A stretch of 64,000 nucleotides of DNA, from positions 5,658,501 to 5,722,500 of the forward strand of contig NZ_CP109603.1 of the NCBI RefSeq assembly GCF_025905425.1, written 5' to 3'. The notes beneath the pieces were generated by a model, which saw nothing but the letters and a program-made list of their open reading frames with translations, did not search any database and was not told where the DNA came from. Of this stretch, positions 47,965 through 57,877 are shown one piece after another. A program made the position numbers and the translations under genes. The number at the start of each line of letters is the position of its first letter. The first letter of the stretch is position 1. Source of the DNA: Pseudomonas putida (GTDB taxonomy: Bacteria; Pseudomonadota; Gammaproteobacteria; Pseudomonadales; Pseudomonadaceae).

Positions 47965-49329
47965 TCAACTCAGCAATTGGCGCAGTACTTCGACGAACGC
48001 CCGCGCGCTTTCCGCTTCCTGCGCATGCCGCCCTTGGCGCACGACCCACTGCCCGTTGACCATCACATCGCGCACCTGGCGGTCCCCGCCAGCGAACAAC
48101 CAGCGGTTGAGAATGGCATCGCCGTCTGCCATTGCGATGTACGGGTCCTGCCCATCGAGTACCAGCCAGTCGGCCCGCTTGCCCACCGCCAGCTCGCCGA
48201 CGGCTTGCCCGAGCGCCTGGGCACCGCCGCTCAAGGCCGCGTCATACAGCGTGCGCCCGACCATCGGTTGGTCGCCGCGGTACAGCCGGTTGCGGCGCTG
48301 ATCGCGTAGCCGCTGGCCATACTCCAGCCAACGCAGCTCTTCCACCACGCTGAGCGACACATGGCTGTCCGAGCCAATGCCCATGCGCCCACCCTGAGCC
48401 AGGTAATCCACCGCCGGGAAAATGCCGTCGCCCAGGTTGGCCTCGGTGGTCAGGCACAACCCAGCCACCGCGCCACTGCGGGCCATGGAGGTGACTTCAT
48501 CGGGGGCGGCGTGGGTGGCGTGTACCAGGCACCAGCGCGCGTCCACCGCGACATGCTCGTACAGCCACTGCAGCGGGCGTCGGCCGCTCCAGGCCAGGCA
48601 GTCGTCAACTTCCTTCTGTTGTTCGGCAATGTGGATGTGGATCGGGCTGTGCGGGTTGCCGGCCTCCAGCACACGGGCGATCTGCCCTGGGGTGACCGCG
48701 CGCAACGAGTGGAAGCACAGGCCCAATTGCTGTGCCGGCTGCGCGGCCAGCAGCGGCGCGAGTTGTTCCTGCAGGCGCAGGTACTGCTCGGTGGAGTTGA
48801 TGAACCGCCGTTGCCCGTCGTTCGGTGCCTGGCCGCCAAACCCGGCATGGCTGTACAGCACGGGCAGCAGGGTCAGGCGAATGCCGCTGCTGGCGGCCGC
48901 CGCGCTGATGCGCCGGGACAGCTCGGCGGGGTCGGCGTAGGCCTTGCCTGCCTGGTCGTGGTGCACATAGTGGAATTCGGCGACCGAGGTATAGCCGGCC
49001 TTGAGCATCTCGATGTACAGCTGGCGGGCGATGACCTGCAGTTGCTCGGGTGTGATCTGGCCCACCAGGCGATACATCAGGTCACGCCAGGTCCAGAAAC
49101 TGTCGTTGGGGTTGCCCGCCACTTCCGCCAGCCCCGCCATTGCGCGCTGGAAGGCATGCGAGTGCAGGTTGGGCATGCCGGGCAGCAGCGGCCCGGCCAA
49201 CCGCTCGGCGCCTTCGGCCGAAGCATCGGGCTCGATGCGGGTCACGTTGCCGTCGCTGGCGACCTCGATTCGGACATTGCAGGCCCAGCCATTGGGCAGC
49301 AGGGCGCGTTCGGCGAAGTAGGCGGACAT
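47965..49329 (-). CDS. hutF: formimidoylglutamate deiminase
   Basis: A 454-residue amidohydrolase converting N-formimino-L-glutamate to N-formyl-L-glutamate, the fourth step of the five-step histidine pathway. The metal motif HSHAFQRAMAG has His56 and His58; later HIAEQQKEV and GIGSDSHVSLS complete the active site. The start MSAYFAERALLPNG is chosen over an upstream in-frame codon lying inside the operator. It is divergent from hutC with a shared HutC-like operator. Confidence 0.94.
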   Translation of the reverse strand: MSAYFAERALLPNGWACNVRIEVASDGNVTRIEPDASAEGAERLAGPLLPGMPNLHSHAFQRAMAGLAEVAGNPNDSFWTWRDLMYRLVGQITPEQLQVIARQLYIEMLKAGYTSVAEFHYVHHDQAGKAYADPAELSRRISAAAASSGIRLTLLPVLYSHAGFGGQAPNDGQRRFINSTEQYLRLQEQLAPLLAAQPAQQLGLCFHSLRAVTPGQIARVLEAGNPHSPIHIHIAEQQKEVDDCLAWSGRRPLQWLYEHVAVDARWCLVHATHAAPDEVTSMARSGAVAGLCLTTEANLGDGIFPAVDYLAQGGRMGIGSDSHVSLSVVEELRWLEYGQRLRDQRRNRLYRGDQPMVGRTLYDAALSGGAQALGQAVGELAVGKRADWLVLDGQDPYIAMADGDAILNRWLFAGGDRQVRDVMVNGQWVVRQGRHAQEAESARAFVEVLRQLLS

Positions 49330-49352
49330 CGGTGAAATCCTGTTATTGTTAA

Positions 49353-49370
49353 CTTGTATATACATATACA
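49353..49370. promoter_or_regulatory. HutC operator between hutF and hutC
   Basis: CTTGTATATACATATACA contains the perfect palindrome TGTATATACA (49355-49364), the core described for HutC sites in pseudomonads. It lies between the divergent hutF and hutC starts. Confidence 0.75.
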
Positions 49371-49436
49371 GGCGTTTGCCTGCCGGGTAAACTGCGGCAA
49401 GCTACCGCTCATTCAATCGCACAAGGATCCAACGCC

Positions 49437-50183
49437 GTGCCGACACCTCCTGTCTCCGCGCTGGTTGCCCAGATGGGCGAGGGCCCGGCGCCGCTGTACG
49501 CGCGGGTCAAACAGATGATCATCCAGCACATCGACAACGGCAGCTGGCCGCCCCATCACCGGGTGCCCTCGGAGAGCGAACTGGTCAGCCAGCTGGGCTT
49601 CAGCCGCATGACCATCAACCGCGCCCTGCGTGAGCTCACCGCCGAAGGTTTGCTGGTGCGCATGCAAGGGGTCGGCACGTTCGTCGCCGAACCCAAGAGC
49701 CGCTCGGCGCTGTTCGAAGTCAACAACATCGCCGACGAGATCGCCGGCCGTGGCCACCAGCATAGCTGCCAGGTAGTCACCCTCGCCGAGGAAGCGGCCG
49801 GCTCCGAGCGTGCGCTGGCGCTGGACATGCGCGAAGGGCAGCGGGTGTTCCATTCGCTGATCGTGCATTACGAAAATGGCATCCCGGTGCAAATCGAGGA
49901 CCGCTATGTCAACGCGGCGATCGCACCCGATTACCTCAAGCAGGACTTCACCCGGCAGACGCCTTACGCCTACTTGTCCCAGGTTGCGCCATTGACCGAG
50001 GGTGAACACGTGGTCGAGGCGATTCTGGCCGAGCCGCACGAGTGCCAGCTGCTGCAAATCGAGCGGGGCGAGCCCTGCCTGCTGATTCGCCGCCGCACCT
50101 GGTCCGGTCGCCAGCCGGTGACTGCCGCGCGGTTGATCCACCCCGGTTCCCGTCATCGCCTGGAAGGACGTTTCAGCAAATGA
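49437..50183 (+). CDS. hutC: HutC, GntR-family repressor of histidine utilisation
   Basis: A 248-residue regulator. The GntR winged helix covers about residues 18-85 (PLYARVKQMIIQHIDNG, RVPSESELVSQLGFSRMTINRALRELTAEG) and the UTRA ligand domain the rest. HutC represses the hut genes until urocanate binds. The start is GTG at 49437 with AAGGA ten bases upstream. It overlaps hutD by four bases (ATGA). Confidence 0.95.
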   Translation: MPTPPVSALVAQMGEGPAPLYARVKQMIIQHIDNGSWPPHHRVPSESELVSQLGFSRMTINRALRELTAEGLLVRMQGVGTFVAEPKSRSALFEVNNIADEIAGRGHQHSCQVVTLAEEAAGSERALALDMREGQRVFHSLIVHYENGIPVQIEDRYVNAAIAPDYLKQDFTRQTPYAYLSQVAPLTEGEHVVEAILAEPHECQLLQIERGEPCLLIRRRTWSGRQPVTAARLIHPGSRHRLEGRFSK

Positions 50184-50752
50184 GCCAGTTGAAGTTGTTG
50201 CGTGCGCAGGACTACCCGCGCATGCCGTGGAAGAACGGTGGCGGCTTCACCGAGGAAATCACCCGTGACAGTGGCGAGGGGCTGGAGGGGTTCGGCTGGC
50301 GTCTGTCGATTGCCGACATCGAAGAATCAGGCGGTTTCTCGTTGTTCGCCGGCTACCAGCGGATCATCACGGTGCTGCAGGGCGATGGCATGCGCCTGCT
50401 GGTCGATGGCCAGGCCAGTCGGCCGCTGTTGCCGTTCGATGCTTTCGCGTTTGCCGGCGAGAGCCAGGTCAGTTGCAACCTGCTGGGCGGGGCGATTCGT
50501 GATTTCAACCTGATCTATTCGCCGCAGCGCTATCGGGCACGGTTGCAGTGGTTCGATGGCACCAGCCGGCTGTTCAGTTCGGCGTCGACGGTGTTGATTT
50601 TCGCGGCCAGCAGCCAGGTCGAGGTGGCTATGGCGGGGCGTGAGACTCAGCGATTGGGGTTGTATGACTGCCTGCGGCTGGAAGGTAACGAGGCGCTGTT
50701 GGGGTTGGATATTCAGGGGCGGTTCTGCCTGATCGAGCTGACTGCGCACTAA
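50180..50752 (+). CDS. hutD: HutD family protein
   Basis: A 190-residue cupin-like protein of the HutD/Ves family, recognised by RMPWKNGGGFTEEITR near the N-terminus and GWRLSIADIEESGGFSLFAGYQRIITVLQG. HutD is needed for efficient growth on histidine in Pseudomonas and has been proposed to set an upper limit on hut expression; its ligand is not firmly known. It is translationally coupled to hutC. Confidence 0.93.
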   Translation: MSQLKLLRAQDYPRMPWKNGGGFTEEITRDSGEGLEGFGWRLSIADIEESGGFSLFAGYQRIITVLQGDGMRLLVDGQASRPLLPFDAFAFAGESQVSCNLLGGAIRDFNLIYSPQRYRARLQWFDGTSRLFSSASTVLIFAASSQVEVAMAGRETQRLGLYDCLRLEGNEALLGLDIQGRFCLIELTAH

Positions 50753-50771
50753 TCTCATTGTTGTGAAACAG

Positions 50772-50790
50772 GGGGCCGCATAGCGGCCCC
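50772..50790 (+). terminator. hairpin after hutD
   Basis: GGGGCCGC-ATA-GCGGCCCC, 20 bases after the hutD stop and upstream of the hutU operator. No U-tract. Confidence 0.5.
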
Positions 50791-50828
50791 TTTGCATTTG
50801 AGGAAGGAAAATATTTTGGTTGTCCATG

Positions 50829-50842
50829 CTTGTACATACAAG
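50829..50842 (+). promoter_or_regulatory. HutC-like operator upstream of hutU
   Basis: CTTGTACATACAAG is a near-perfect dyad of the CTTGTATATACAAG type, 66 bases upstream of the hutU GTG; a further TTTGTATATTGG follows at about 50853. Confidence 0.7.
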
Positions 50843-50907
50843 TAAAGGTGTGTTTGTATATTGGCCACGACACACCTGCCCGCGGACGACCGCAGAGGAC
50901 CCTTCCC

Positions 50908-52581
50908 GTGACCGACAACAACAAATACCGTGACGTTGAAATCCGTGCCCCACGTGGCAACAAGCTGACCGCCAAAAGCTGGCTGACCGAAGCGCCGCTG
51001 CGCATGCTGATGAACAACCTCGATCCGCAGGTCGCGGAAAACCCGAAAGAGCTGGTGGTCTACGGTGGTATCGGCCGTGCCGCCCGCAACTGGGCCTGCT
51101 ACGACAAGATCGTCGAAACCCTGACCCGCCTGGAAGACGACGAAACCCTGCTGGTGCAGTCGGGCAAGCCGGTCGGCGTGTTCAAGACCCACAGCAACGC
51201 CCCCCGCGTACTGATCGCCAACTCCAACCTGGTGCCGCACTGGGCCAACTGGGAACACTTCAACGAACTGGATGCCAAGGGCCTGGCCATGTACGGCCAG
51301 ATGACCGCCGGCAGCTGGATCTACATCGGCAGCCAGGGCATCGTCCAGGGCACCTATGAAACCTTCGTCGAGGCCGGCCGCCAGCACTACGGTGGCAGCC
51401 TCAAAGGCAAGTGGGTACTGACCGCAGGCCTCGGCGGCATGGGCGGCGCTCAGCCACTGGCCGCAACCCTGGCCGGCGCCTGCTCGCTGAACATCGAATG
51501 CCAGCAGAGCCGCATCGATTTCCGCCTCGAAACCCGCTACGTCGACGAGCAGGCCACCGACCTCGACGATGCGCTGGTGCGCATTGCCAAGTACACCGCC
51601 GAAGGCAAGGCTATCTCCATCGCCCTGCACGGCAACGCCGCTGAAATCCTGCCGGAGCTGGTCAAGCGTGGCGTGCGCCCGGACATGGTCACCGACCAGA
51701 CCAGCGCCCACGACCCGCTCAACGGCTACCTGCCAGCCGGCTGGACCTGGGAGCAGTACCGCGACCGCGCGCAGACCGAGCCGGCTGCAGTGGTCAAGGC
51801 CGCCAAGCAGTCCATGGCCGTGCACGTGCAGGCCATGCTCGACTTCCAGAAGCAGGGCATCCCGACCTTCGACTACGGCAATAACATTCGCCAGATGGCC
51901 AAGGAAGAGGGCGTGGCCAACGCCTTCGACTTCCCAGGCTTCGTACCGGCCTACATTCGCCCGCTGTTCTGCCGTGGCGTAGGCCCGTTCCGCTGGGCTG
52001 CGCTGTCTGGCGAAGCCGATGACATCTACAAGACCGACGCCAAGGTCAAAGAGCTGATCCCCGACGACGCCCACCTGCACCGCTGGCTGGACATGGCCCG
52101 CGAGCGCATCAGCTTCCAGGGCCTGCCGGCGCGTATCTGCTGGGTTGGCCTGGGCCTTCGCGCCAAGCTGGGCCTGGCGTTCAACGAAATGGTCCGTAGC
52201 GGCGAGCTGTCGGCGCCGATCGTGATCGGCCGCGACCACCTGGACTCCGGTTCGGTATCGAGCCCCAACCGCGAAACCGAAGCCATGCGTGACGGCTCCG
52301 ACGCCGTCTCCGACTGGCCGCTGCTCAACGCCCTGCTCAACACCGCCAGCGGCGCCACCTGGGTTTCGCTGCACCACGGCGGCGGCGTCGGCATGGGCTT
52401 CTCGCAGCACTCGGGCATGGTCATCGTCTGCGACGGTACCGATGAAGCCGCCGAGCGCATCGCCCGCGTGCTGACCAACGACCCAGGCACTGGCGTCATG
52501 CGCCACGCCGACGCCGGTTACGACATCGCCGTCGATTGCGCCAAAGAGCAAGGCCTCGACCTGCCAATGATCACGGGCTGA
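50908..52581 (+). CDS. hutU: urocanate hydratase
   Basis: A 557-residue NAD+-containing enzyme converting urocanate to imidazolonepropionate, step two of histidine breakdown. Clear landmarks are [17 protein letters not shown], the glycine-rich [16 protein letters not shown] segment that holds NAD+, and [16 protein letters not shown]. Length is typical. The start is GTG at 50908 with GAGGA upstream; the in-frame start at 50830 lies in the operator. Confidence 0.96.
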   Translation: MTDNNKYRDVEIRAPRGNKLTAKSWLTEAPLRMLMNNLDPQVAENPKELVVYGGIGRAARNWACYDKIVETLTRLEDDETLLVQSGKPVGVFKTHSNAPRVLIANSNLVPHWANWEHFNELDAKGLAMYGQMTAGSWIYIGSQGIVQGTYETFVEAGRQHYGGSLKGKWVLTAGLGGMGGAQPLAATLAGACSLNIECQQSRIDFRLETRYVDEQATDLDDALVRIAKYTAEGKAISIALHGNAAEILPELVKRGVRPDMVTDQTSAHDPLNGYLPAGWTWEQYRDRAQTEPAAVVKAAKQSMAVHVQAMLDFQKQGIPTFDYGNNIRQMAKEEGVANAFDFPGFVPAYIRPLFCRGVGPFRWAALSGEADDIYKTDAKVKELIPDDAHLHRWLDMARERISFQGLPARICWVGLGLRAKLGLAFNEMVRSGELSAPIVIGRDHLDSGSVSSPNRETEAMRDGSDAVSDWPLLNALLNTASGATWVSLHHGGGVGMGFSQHSGMVIVCDGTDEAAERIARVLTNDPGTGVMRHADAGYDIAVDCAKEQGLDLPMITG

Positions 52582-52615
52582 TCGCTGCACTTTGAGAGAT
52601 ACTGAACAACAAGAA

Positions 52616-52631
52616 GGGGCCCGCGGGCCCC
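52616..52631. other. 16-bp GC palindrome between hutU and hutH
   Basis: GGGGCCCGCGGGCCCC, a perfect palindrome in the 69-base gap. It can form a very stable hairpin and may set the ratio of hutU to downstream message or protect a 3' end. Confidence 0.55.
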
Positions 52632-52650
52632 GACAGAATGGAGTAGCGAA

Positions 52651-54183
52651 GTGACTGAACTGACCCTCAAGCCTGGCACCCTGACCCTGGCCCAGCTGCG
52701 CGCGATCCACGCTGCACCCGTGCGCCTGCGCCTGGATGCCAGCGCCGACCAGCCGATCAACGACAGCGTTGCCTGCGTCGAACAGATTCTTGCCGAAGAC
52801 CGTACCGCCTACGGCATCAACACCGGTTTCGGCCTGCTGGCCTCGACCCGCATTGCCAGCCACGACCTTGAAAACCTGCAGCGCTCGCTGGTGCTGTCCC
52901 ACGCCGCCGGTATCGGTGCGCCGCTGGACGACGACCTGGTGCGCTTGATCATGGTGCTCAAGATCAACAGCCTCAGCCGTGGTTTCTCCGGCATCCGCCG
53001 CAAGGTGATCGACGCGCTGATCGCCCTGGTCAACGCCGAAGTCTACCCACACATTCCGCTCAAAGGCTCGGTCGGCGCTTCCGGCGACCTGGCACCGCTG
53101 GCGCACATGTCGCTGGTACTGCTCGGCGAAGGCAAGGCGCGTTACAAGGGCCAGTGGCTGTCGGCCACCGAAGCCCTGGCCATTGCTGGCCTAGAGCCGC
53201 TGACCCTGGCCGCCAAAGAGGGCCTGGCGCTGCTCAACGGCACCCAGGCGTCTTCGGCCTACGCCTTGCGCGGTCTGTTCTACGCCGAAGACCTGTACGC
53301 CGCCGCCATTGCTTGCGGTGGCCTGACCGTGGAAGCGGCGCTGGGCTCGCGTTCGCCGTTCGATGCACGGGTGCATGCCGTGCGTGGCCAGCGTGGCCAG
53401 ATCGACACCGCCGCGTGCTTCCGCGACCTGCTGGGTGAAACCAGCGAAGTCTCGCAATCGCACAAAAACTGCGACAAGGTCCAGGACCCGTACTCGCTGC
53501 GCTGCCAGCCGCAGGTCATGGGCGCCTGCCTGACCCAACTGCGCCAGGCCGCCGAAGTGCTGGGCATCGAAGCCAACGCCGTGTCGGACAACCCGCTGGT
53601 GTTCGCTGCCGAAGGCGATGTGATCTCGGGGGGCAACTTCCACGCCGAACCTGTGGCCATGGCTGCTGACAACCTGGCCTTGGCCATCGCCGAAATCGGC
53701 TCGCTGAGCGAGCGCCGCATTTCGTTGATGATGGACAAGCACATGTCCCAACTGCCGCCGTTCCTGGTGGAAAACGGTGGGGTCAACTCCGGCTTCATGA
53801 TCGCCCAGGTGACCGCTGCCGCGCTGGCCAGCGAGAACAAGGCCCTGTCGCACCCCCACAGCGTCGACAGCCTGCCCACCTCGGCCAACCAGGAAGACCA
53901 CGTGTCGATGGCCCCGGCCGCCGGCAAGCGCTTGTGGGAAATGGCCGAGAACACCCGTGGCGTGCTGGCCATCGAATGGCTGGGTGCCTGCCAGGGCCTG
54001 GACCTGCGCAAAGGGCTGAAGACCTCGGCCAAGCTGGAGCAGGCGCGTCAGGCGCTGCGCAGCGAAGTGCCGCACTATGACCGCGACCGGTTCTTTGCGC
54101 CGGATATCGAGAAGGCCGTCGAGCTACTGGCCAAGGGTAGCCTGACCGGGCTGCTGCCGGCTGGGGTTCTGCCTAGCCTGTAA
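52651..54183 (+). CDS. hutH: histidine ammonia-lyase
   Basis: A 510-residue lyase that converts L-histidine to urocanate and ammonia, the first step. The Ala-Ser-Gly triad that cyclises to the MIO prosthetic group is seen in [12 protein letters not shown] (143-145 counting the start codon). Other family landmarks are YGINTGFG and QEDHVSMAP. The length matches P. putida HutH. The start is GTG at 52651 with GGAG upstream. Confidence 0.97.
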   Translation: MTELTLKPGTLTLAQLRAIHAAPVRLRLDASADQPINDSVACVEQILAEDRTAYGINTGFGLLASTRIASHDLENLQRSLVLSHAAGIGAPLDDDLVRLIMVLKINSLSRGFSGIRRKVIDALIALVNAEVYPHIPLKGSVGASGDLAPLAHMSLVLLGEGKARYKGQWLSATEALAIAGLEPLTLAAKEGLALLNGTQASSAYALRGLFYAEDLYAAAIACGGLTVEAALGSRSPFDARVHAVRGQRGQIDTAACFRDLLGETSEVSQSHKNCDKVQDPYSLRCQPQVMGACLTQLRQAAEVLGIEANAVSDNPLVFAAEGDVISGGNFHAEPVAMAADNLALAIAEIGSLSERRISLMMDKHMSQLPPFLVENGGVNSGFMIAQVTAAALASENKALSHPHSVDSLPTSANQEDHVSMAPAAGKRLWEMAENTRGVLAIEWLGACQGLDLRKGLKTSAKLEQARQALRSEVPHYDRDRFFAPDIEKAVELLAKGSLTGLLPAGVLPSL

Positions 54184-54189
54184 TGCCTT

Positions 54190-54311
54190 GGGGCCGCTTT
54201 GCGGCCCATTCGCGGGACGAGCCCGCTCCCACAGCAGCCCCACAGATTTCAGACCTGTGTCGTTCCTGTGGGCGCGGGCTTGCCCCGCGAGTGGGCTGCA
54301 CAGCAGCCCCC
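54190..54311. repeat. composite hairpin-REP-REP-hairpin within the hut operon
   Basis: GGGGCCGC-TTT-GCGGCCC, a REP unit, a spacer, an inverted REP unit, then GGGCTGC-ACA-GCAGCCC; the REP pair spans 54208-54293. It separates hutH from hutT. Confidence 0.8.
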
Positions 54312-54349
54312 TCGATCTCACGACCACAAAAACAAAATTAGGACGTGAC

Positions 54350-55753
54350 ATGCAACAAGCTCAAGGTCTCAAGCGCGGGCTATCGGCCCGGCACATCCGT
54401 TTCATGGCGCTCGGCTCCGCTATCGGTACCGGGCTTTTCTACGGTTCCGCCTCGGCCATCCAGATGGCCGGCCCGGCCGTGCTGTTGGCCTACCTGATTG
54501 GCGGCGCCGCCGTGTTCATGGTCATGCGCGCCCTCGGCGAGATGGCCGTGCACAACCCGGTCGCCGGCTCGTTCGGCCACTACGCCACGACCTACCTCGG
54601 CCCCATGGCCGGCTTCATCCTCGGCTGGACCTACGCCTTCGAAATGGTCATCGTCGCCATCGCCGACGTGACCGCCTTCGGGATCTACATGGGCTTCTGG
54701 TTCCCCGAAGTGGCCCGCTGGATCTGGGTGCTGGGCATCGTCTTCCTGATCGGCGGCCTGAACCTGTGCAACGTCAAAGTGTTCGGCGAAATGGAGTTCT
54801 GGCTGTCACTGCTCAAAGTTGGCGCCATCGTCGCGATGATCCTCGCCGGCCTCGGCATCATGGCCTTCGGCTTCAGCCAGGTGGGTACCGGGCATGCTGT
54901 CGGGTTGAGCAACCTGGTCGAGCACGGCGGCTTCATGCCTAACGGTGTCAGCGGCCTGATCGCCTCCTTCGCGGTGGTCATGTTCGCCTTTGGCGGTATC
55001 GAAATCATCGGTGTGACCGCCGGTGAGGCCAAGGACCCGCAGCGCGTCATCCCTAAAGCGATCAACGCGGTGCCGCTGCGTATCCTGCTGTTCTACGTGC
55101 TGACCCTGTTCGTGCTGATGTGCCTGTATCCGTGGCCGCAAATCGGCAGCGAGGGCAGCCCGTTCGTACAGATATTCAGCAACCTGGGGATCGGCTCGGC
55201 GGCGGCAGTGCTCAACGTGGTGGTGATTTCCGCTGCGATTTCGGCCATCAACAGCGACATCTTCGGCGCAGGCCGCATGATGTATGGCCTGGCTCAGCAA
55301 GGCCACGCCCCGCGCGGTTTCAGCAAGCTGTCCCGGCACGGCGTGCCATGGATGACCGTGGTGGTCATGGGCGCGGCGTTGCTGATCGGCGTGCTGCTCA
55401 ATTACCTGATCCCGGAAAACGTGTTCCTGCTGATCGCCTCGATCGCCACCTTCGCCACCGTGTGGGTATGGCTGATGATTCTGGTCACCCAGGTTGCCAT
55501 GCGCCGCAGCATGAGCCGCGAAGAAGCCGCCCAGCTGCAGTTCCCGGTACCGTTCTGGCCCTATGGCCCGGCCATGGCCATCGCGTTCATGGTGTTCATC
55601 TTTGGCGTGCTCGGTTACTTCCCTGACACCCAGGCCGCCTTGCTGGTCGGTGTGGTCTGGGTTGTGTTCCTGGTCGCGTCCTACCTGCTGTGGTGCAAGC
55701 CGCGGGCAGGTCAGGGCAAGGCGGCGCAGGCACAGGCCGAGCTGCATCGCTAG
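54350..55753 (+). CDS. hutT: histidine permease (HutT/ProY-like, APC superfamily)
   Basis: A 467-residue inner-membrane amino acid permease with twelve hydrophobic segments. It opens [29 protein letters not shown], the APC-family signature, and carries [26 protein letters not shown]. The position between hutH and hutI makes it the histidine carrier HutT; by sequence alone it could be a ProY-type permease. The start at 54350 has AGGA upstream; the frame runs back through the REP repeat and should not be used. Confidence 0.88.
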   Translation: MQQAQGLKRGLSARHIRFMALGSAIGTGLFYGSASAIQMAGPAVLLAYLIGGAAVFMVMRALGEMAVHNPVAGSFGHYATTYLGPMAGFILGWTYAFEMVIVAIADVTAFGIYMGFWFPEVARWIWVLGIVFLIGGLNLCNVKVFGEMEFWLSLLKVGAIVAMILAGLGIMAFGFSQVGTGHAVGLSNLVEHGGFMPNGVSGLIASFAVVMFAFGGIEIIGVTAGEAKDPQRVIPKAINAVPLRILLFYVLTLFVLMCLYPWPQIGSEGSPFVQIFSNLGIGSAAAVLNVVVISAAISAINSDIFGAGRMMYGLAQQGHAPRGFSKLSRHGVPWMTVVVMGAALLIGVLLNYLIPENVFLLIASIATFATVWVWLMILVTQVAMRRSMSREEAAQLQFPVPFWPYGPAMAIAFMVFIFGVLGYFPDTQAALLVGVVWVVFLVASYLLWCKPRAGQGKAAQAQAELHR

Positions 55754-55768
55754 TACAGGAGATTGCAT

Positions 55769-56974
55769 ATGAGAACCCTCTGGCAGCACTGCCATGTGGC
55801 AACCATGGTTGACGGCCGCTACTCGATCATCGAGGACGCAGCGATCGTCACCCGTGGCGGGCTGATCGAATGGATCGGCCCACGCAGCGAGCTGCGGTCG
55901 GTCGAGGCTGATCGTACGGTGGACCTAGGCAACGCCTGGGTCACCCCCGGCCTGATTGACTGCCACACCCACGCCGTGTTTGGTGGCAACCGCAGCGGTG
56001 AGTTCGAGCAGCGCCTGCAAGGCGTGAGCTATGCCGAAATCGCCGCGCAAGGCGGGGGCATCGCCAGCACCGTGCGGGCGACCCGCGCGGCCAGCGAGGA
56101 TGAGCTGTTCGCCAGTGCCCGCCAGCGGGTCCAGGCGCTGATGCGCGACGGCGTGACCACGCTCGAGGTCAAGTCCGGCTACGGCCTGGACCTGGCCAAT
56201 GAGCGCAAGATGCTGCGCGTGGCCCGGCGCCTGGCCGATGAGTTGCCCGTTGCCGTGCGTGCCACTTGCCTGGCCGCCCACGCCCTGCCGCCGGAGTACG
56301 CCGGCCGGGCCGACGACTACATCGCGCATATCTGCGATGAGATGCTGCCTGCCCTGGCCGCAGAGGGCCTGGTGGATGCGGTGGATGCGTTCTGCGAACA
56401 CCTGGCGTTCTCCCCGGCCCAGGTCGAGCGGGTGTTCATCAAGGCGCATGAGCTGGGCCTGCCGGTAAAACTGCATGCCGAACAGCTGTCGTCGTTGCAC
56501 GGCTCCAGCCTGGCGGCGCGCTACCAGGCGCTGTCGGCCGACCACCTGGAATTCATGACCGAGGAAGACGCCATTGCCATGGCCGCGGCAGGTACTGTCG
56601 CGGTACTGCTGCCGGGCGCTTTCTACTTCCTGCGCGAGACCCAGTTGCCGCCGATGGAGGCCTTGCGCCGCCACGGGGTGAAAATTGCTCTGGCCAGTGA
56701 CCTCAACCCCGGCACCTCGCCAGGGCTGTCGCTGCGCCTGATGCTGAACATGGGTTGCACATTGTTCCGCATGACTCCCGAAGAAGCGTTGGCTGGGGTT
56801 ACCACCCATGCCGCCACGGCGCTTGGCCTGGGCGACAGCCACGGCTCGCTGGCAGCCGGCAAGGTGGCCGACTTCGTCGCCTGGCAAATCGAACGCCCCG
56901 CCGACTTGGCCTACTGGCTGGGCGGCGACCTGCCCAAGCGCGTGGTGCGCAAGGGCCATGAAATTTCCAATTGA
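55769..56974 (+). CDS. hutI: imidazolonepropionase
   Basis: A 401-residue zinc/iron amidohydrolase opening the imidazolone ring to give formiminoglutamate, step three. The metal motif is [10 protein letters not shown] (His66, His68); [25 protein letters not shown] and [12 protein letters not shown] complete the site. The start is ATG 55769 after AGGAG, in preference to an in-frame TTG six bases earlier. It lies 15 bases after hutT and 10 before hutG. Confidence 0.96.
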   Translation: MRTLWQHCHVATMVDGRYSIIEDAAIVTRGGLIEWIGPRSELRSVEADRTVDLGNAWVTPGLIDCHTHAVFGGNRSGEFEQRLQGVSYAEIAAQGGGIASTVRATRAASEDELFASARQRVQALMRDGVTTLEVKSGYGLDLANERKMLRVARRLADELPVAVRATCLAAHALPPEYAGRADDYIAHICDEMLPALAAEGLVDAVDAFCEHLAFSPAQVERVFIKAHELGLPVKLHAEQLSSLHGSSLAARYQALSADHLEFMTEEDAIAMAAAGTVAVLLPGAFYFLRETQLPPMEALRRHGVKIALASDLNPGTSPGLSLRLMLNMGCTLFRMTPEEALAGVTTHAATALGLGDSHGSLAAGKVADFVAWQIERPADLAYWLGGDLPKRVVRKGHEISN

Positions 56975-56984
56975 GCGAGGCGTA

Positions 56985-57788
56985 ATGGACAAGGTACTGA
57001 GTTTTCACCAAGGCCGCTTGCCCCTGCTGATCAGCATGCCCCACGCCGGGCTCGGTCTGACCCAGGCTGTGCGTGAGGGCCTGGTAGACCAGGCGCAGAG
57101 CCTGCCCGACACCGACTGGCACATCCCGCGTCTGTACGATTTCGCCCGTGAGCTGGGCGCCAGCGTGGTGGCAGCGGAGTATTCACGGTTCGTCATCGAC
57201 CTGAACCGCCCGGATGACGACAAGCCGCTTTATGCAGGCGCCACCACGGGGCTCTATCCAGCCACCCTGTTCGAGGGTGAGCCGCTGTTCAAGCCAGGCA
57301 AGGCGCCGTCCGCCGATGAGCGCAAGCACTACTTGGAACAGATCTGGCGGCCGTATCACCAAACGATCCAGCGTGAGCTGGCGCGCCTGCGCGAAGAATT
57401 CGGTTACGCCTTGCTGTGGGATGCCCACTCGATCCGCTCGCAGATCCCGCACCTGTTCGAGGGCAAACTGCCGGACTTCAACCTGGGCACCTTCAACGGC
57501 GCCAGTTGCGATGCCGAGCTGGCCGAGCGGCTGCGTGGCGTTTGTGCGCAGGCGCAGGGTTACAGCCATGTGCTGAACGGCCGCTTCAAAGGTGGCCATA
57601 TCACCCGTCATTACGGTGATCCGGCCAATCACATCCACGCCGTGCAGTTGGAGCTGGCGCAGAGCACGTACATGGACGAAACGGAGCCCTTCGCTTACCG
57701 TGATGACTATGCACAGCCGACCCAAGCCGTGTTGAGCCAGTTGCTGGCGCAGGTGCTGGCATGGGGCAGGGAACGCTACGGTCGTTAG
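56985..57788 (+). CDS. hutG: N-formylglutamate deformylase
   Basis: A 267-residue hydrolase releasing glutamate and formate from N-formylglutamate, the last step of the five-step route and the partner of HutF. It starts MDKVLSFHQG with the family motifs ISMPHAGL, FVIDLNRPDDDK and LLWDAHSIRSQIPHLFEG. ATG 56985 follows hutI by ten bases with GAGG upstream. It is the last gene of the hut unit. Confidence 0.95.
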   Translation: MDKVLSFHQGRLPLLISMPHAGLGLTQAVREGLVDQAQSLPDTDWHIPRLYDFARELGASVVAAEYSRFVIDLNRPDDDKPLYAGATTGLYPATLFEGEPLFKPGKAPSADERKHYLEQIWRPYHQTIQRELARLREEFGYALLWDAHSIRSQIPHLFEGKLPDFNLGTFNGASCDAELAERLRGVCAQAQGYSHVLNGRFKGGHITRHYGDPANHIHAVQLELAQSTYMDETEPFAYRDDYAQPTQAVLSQLLAQVLAWGRERYGR

Positions 57789-57802
57789 GCTGCATCCCAG
57801 CG

Positions 57803-57835
57803 CCTGCGCGGTAATCCAAGTGAACACCGCGCAGG
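57803..57835. terminator. hairpin between hutG and the NEL gene
   Basis: CCTGCGCGGT pairs perfectly with ACCGCGCAGG across a 13-base loop, 14 bases after hutG and before the convergent NEL gene. No U-tract. Confidence 0.55.
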
Positions 57836-57877
57836 TGGGGCCGACTTCTCGCTTACTCAGGCGGCGCGCTCGGCCTC

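Noticed and set aside
50830..50907. An earlier start for hutU at 50830
   Set aside because: It lies inside the HutC-like operator and lacks a ribosome site; GTG 50908 has one and gives the family N-terminus.
54188..54349. An N-terminal extension of the histidine permease
   Set aside because: The extension translates the REP composite; the APC signature and ribosome site begin at 54350.
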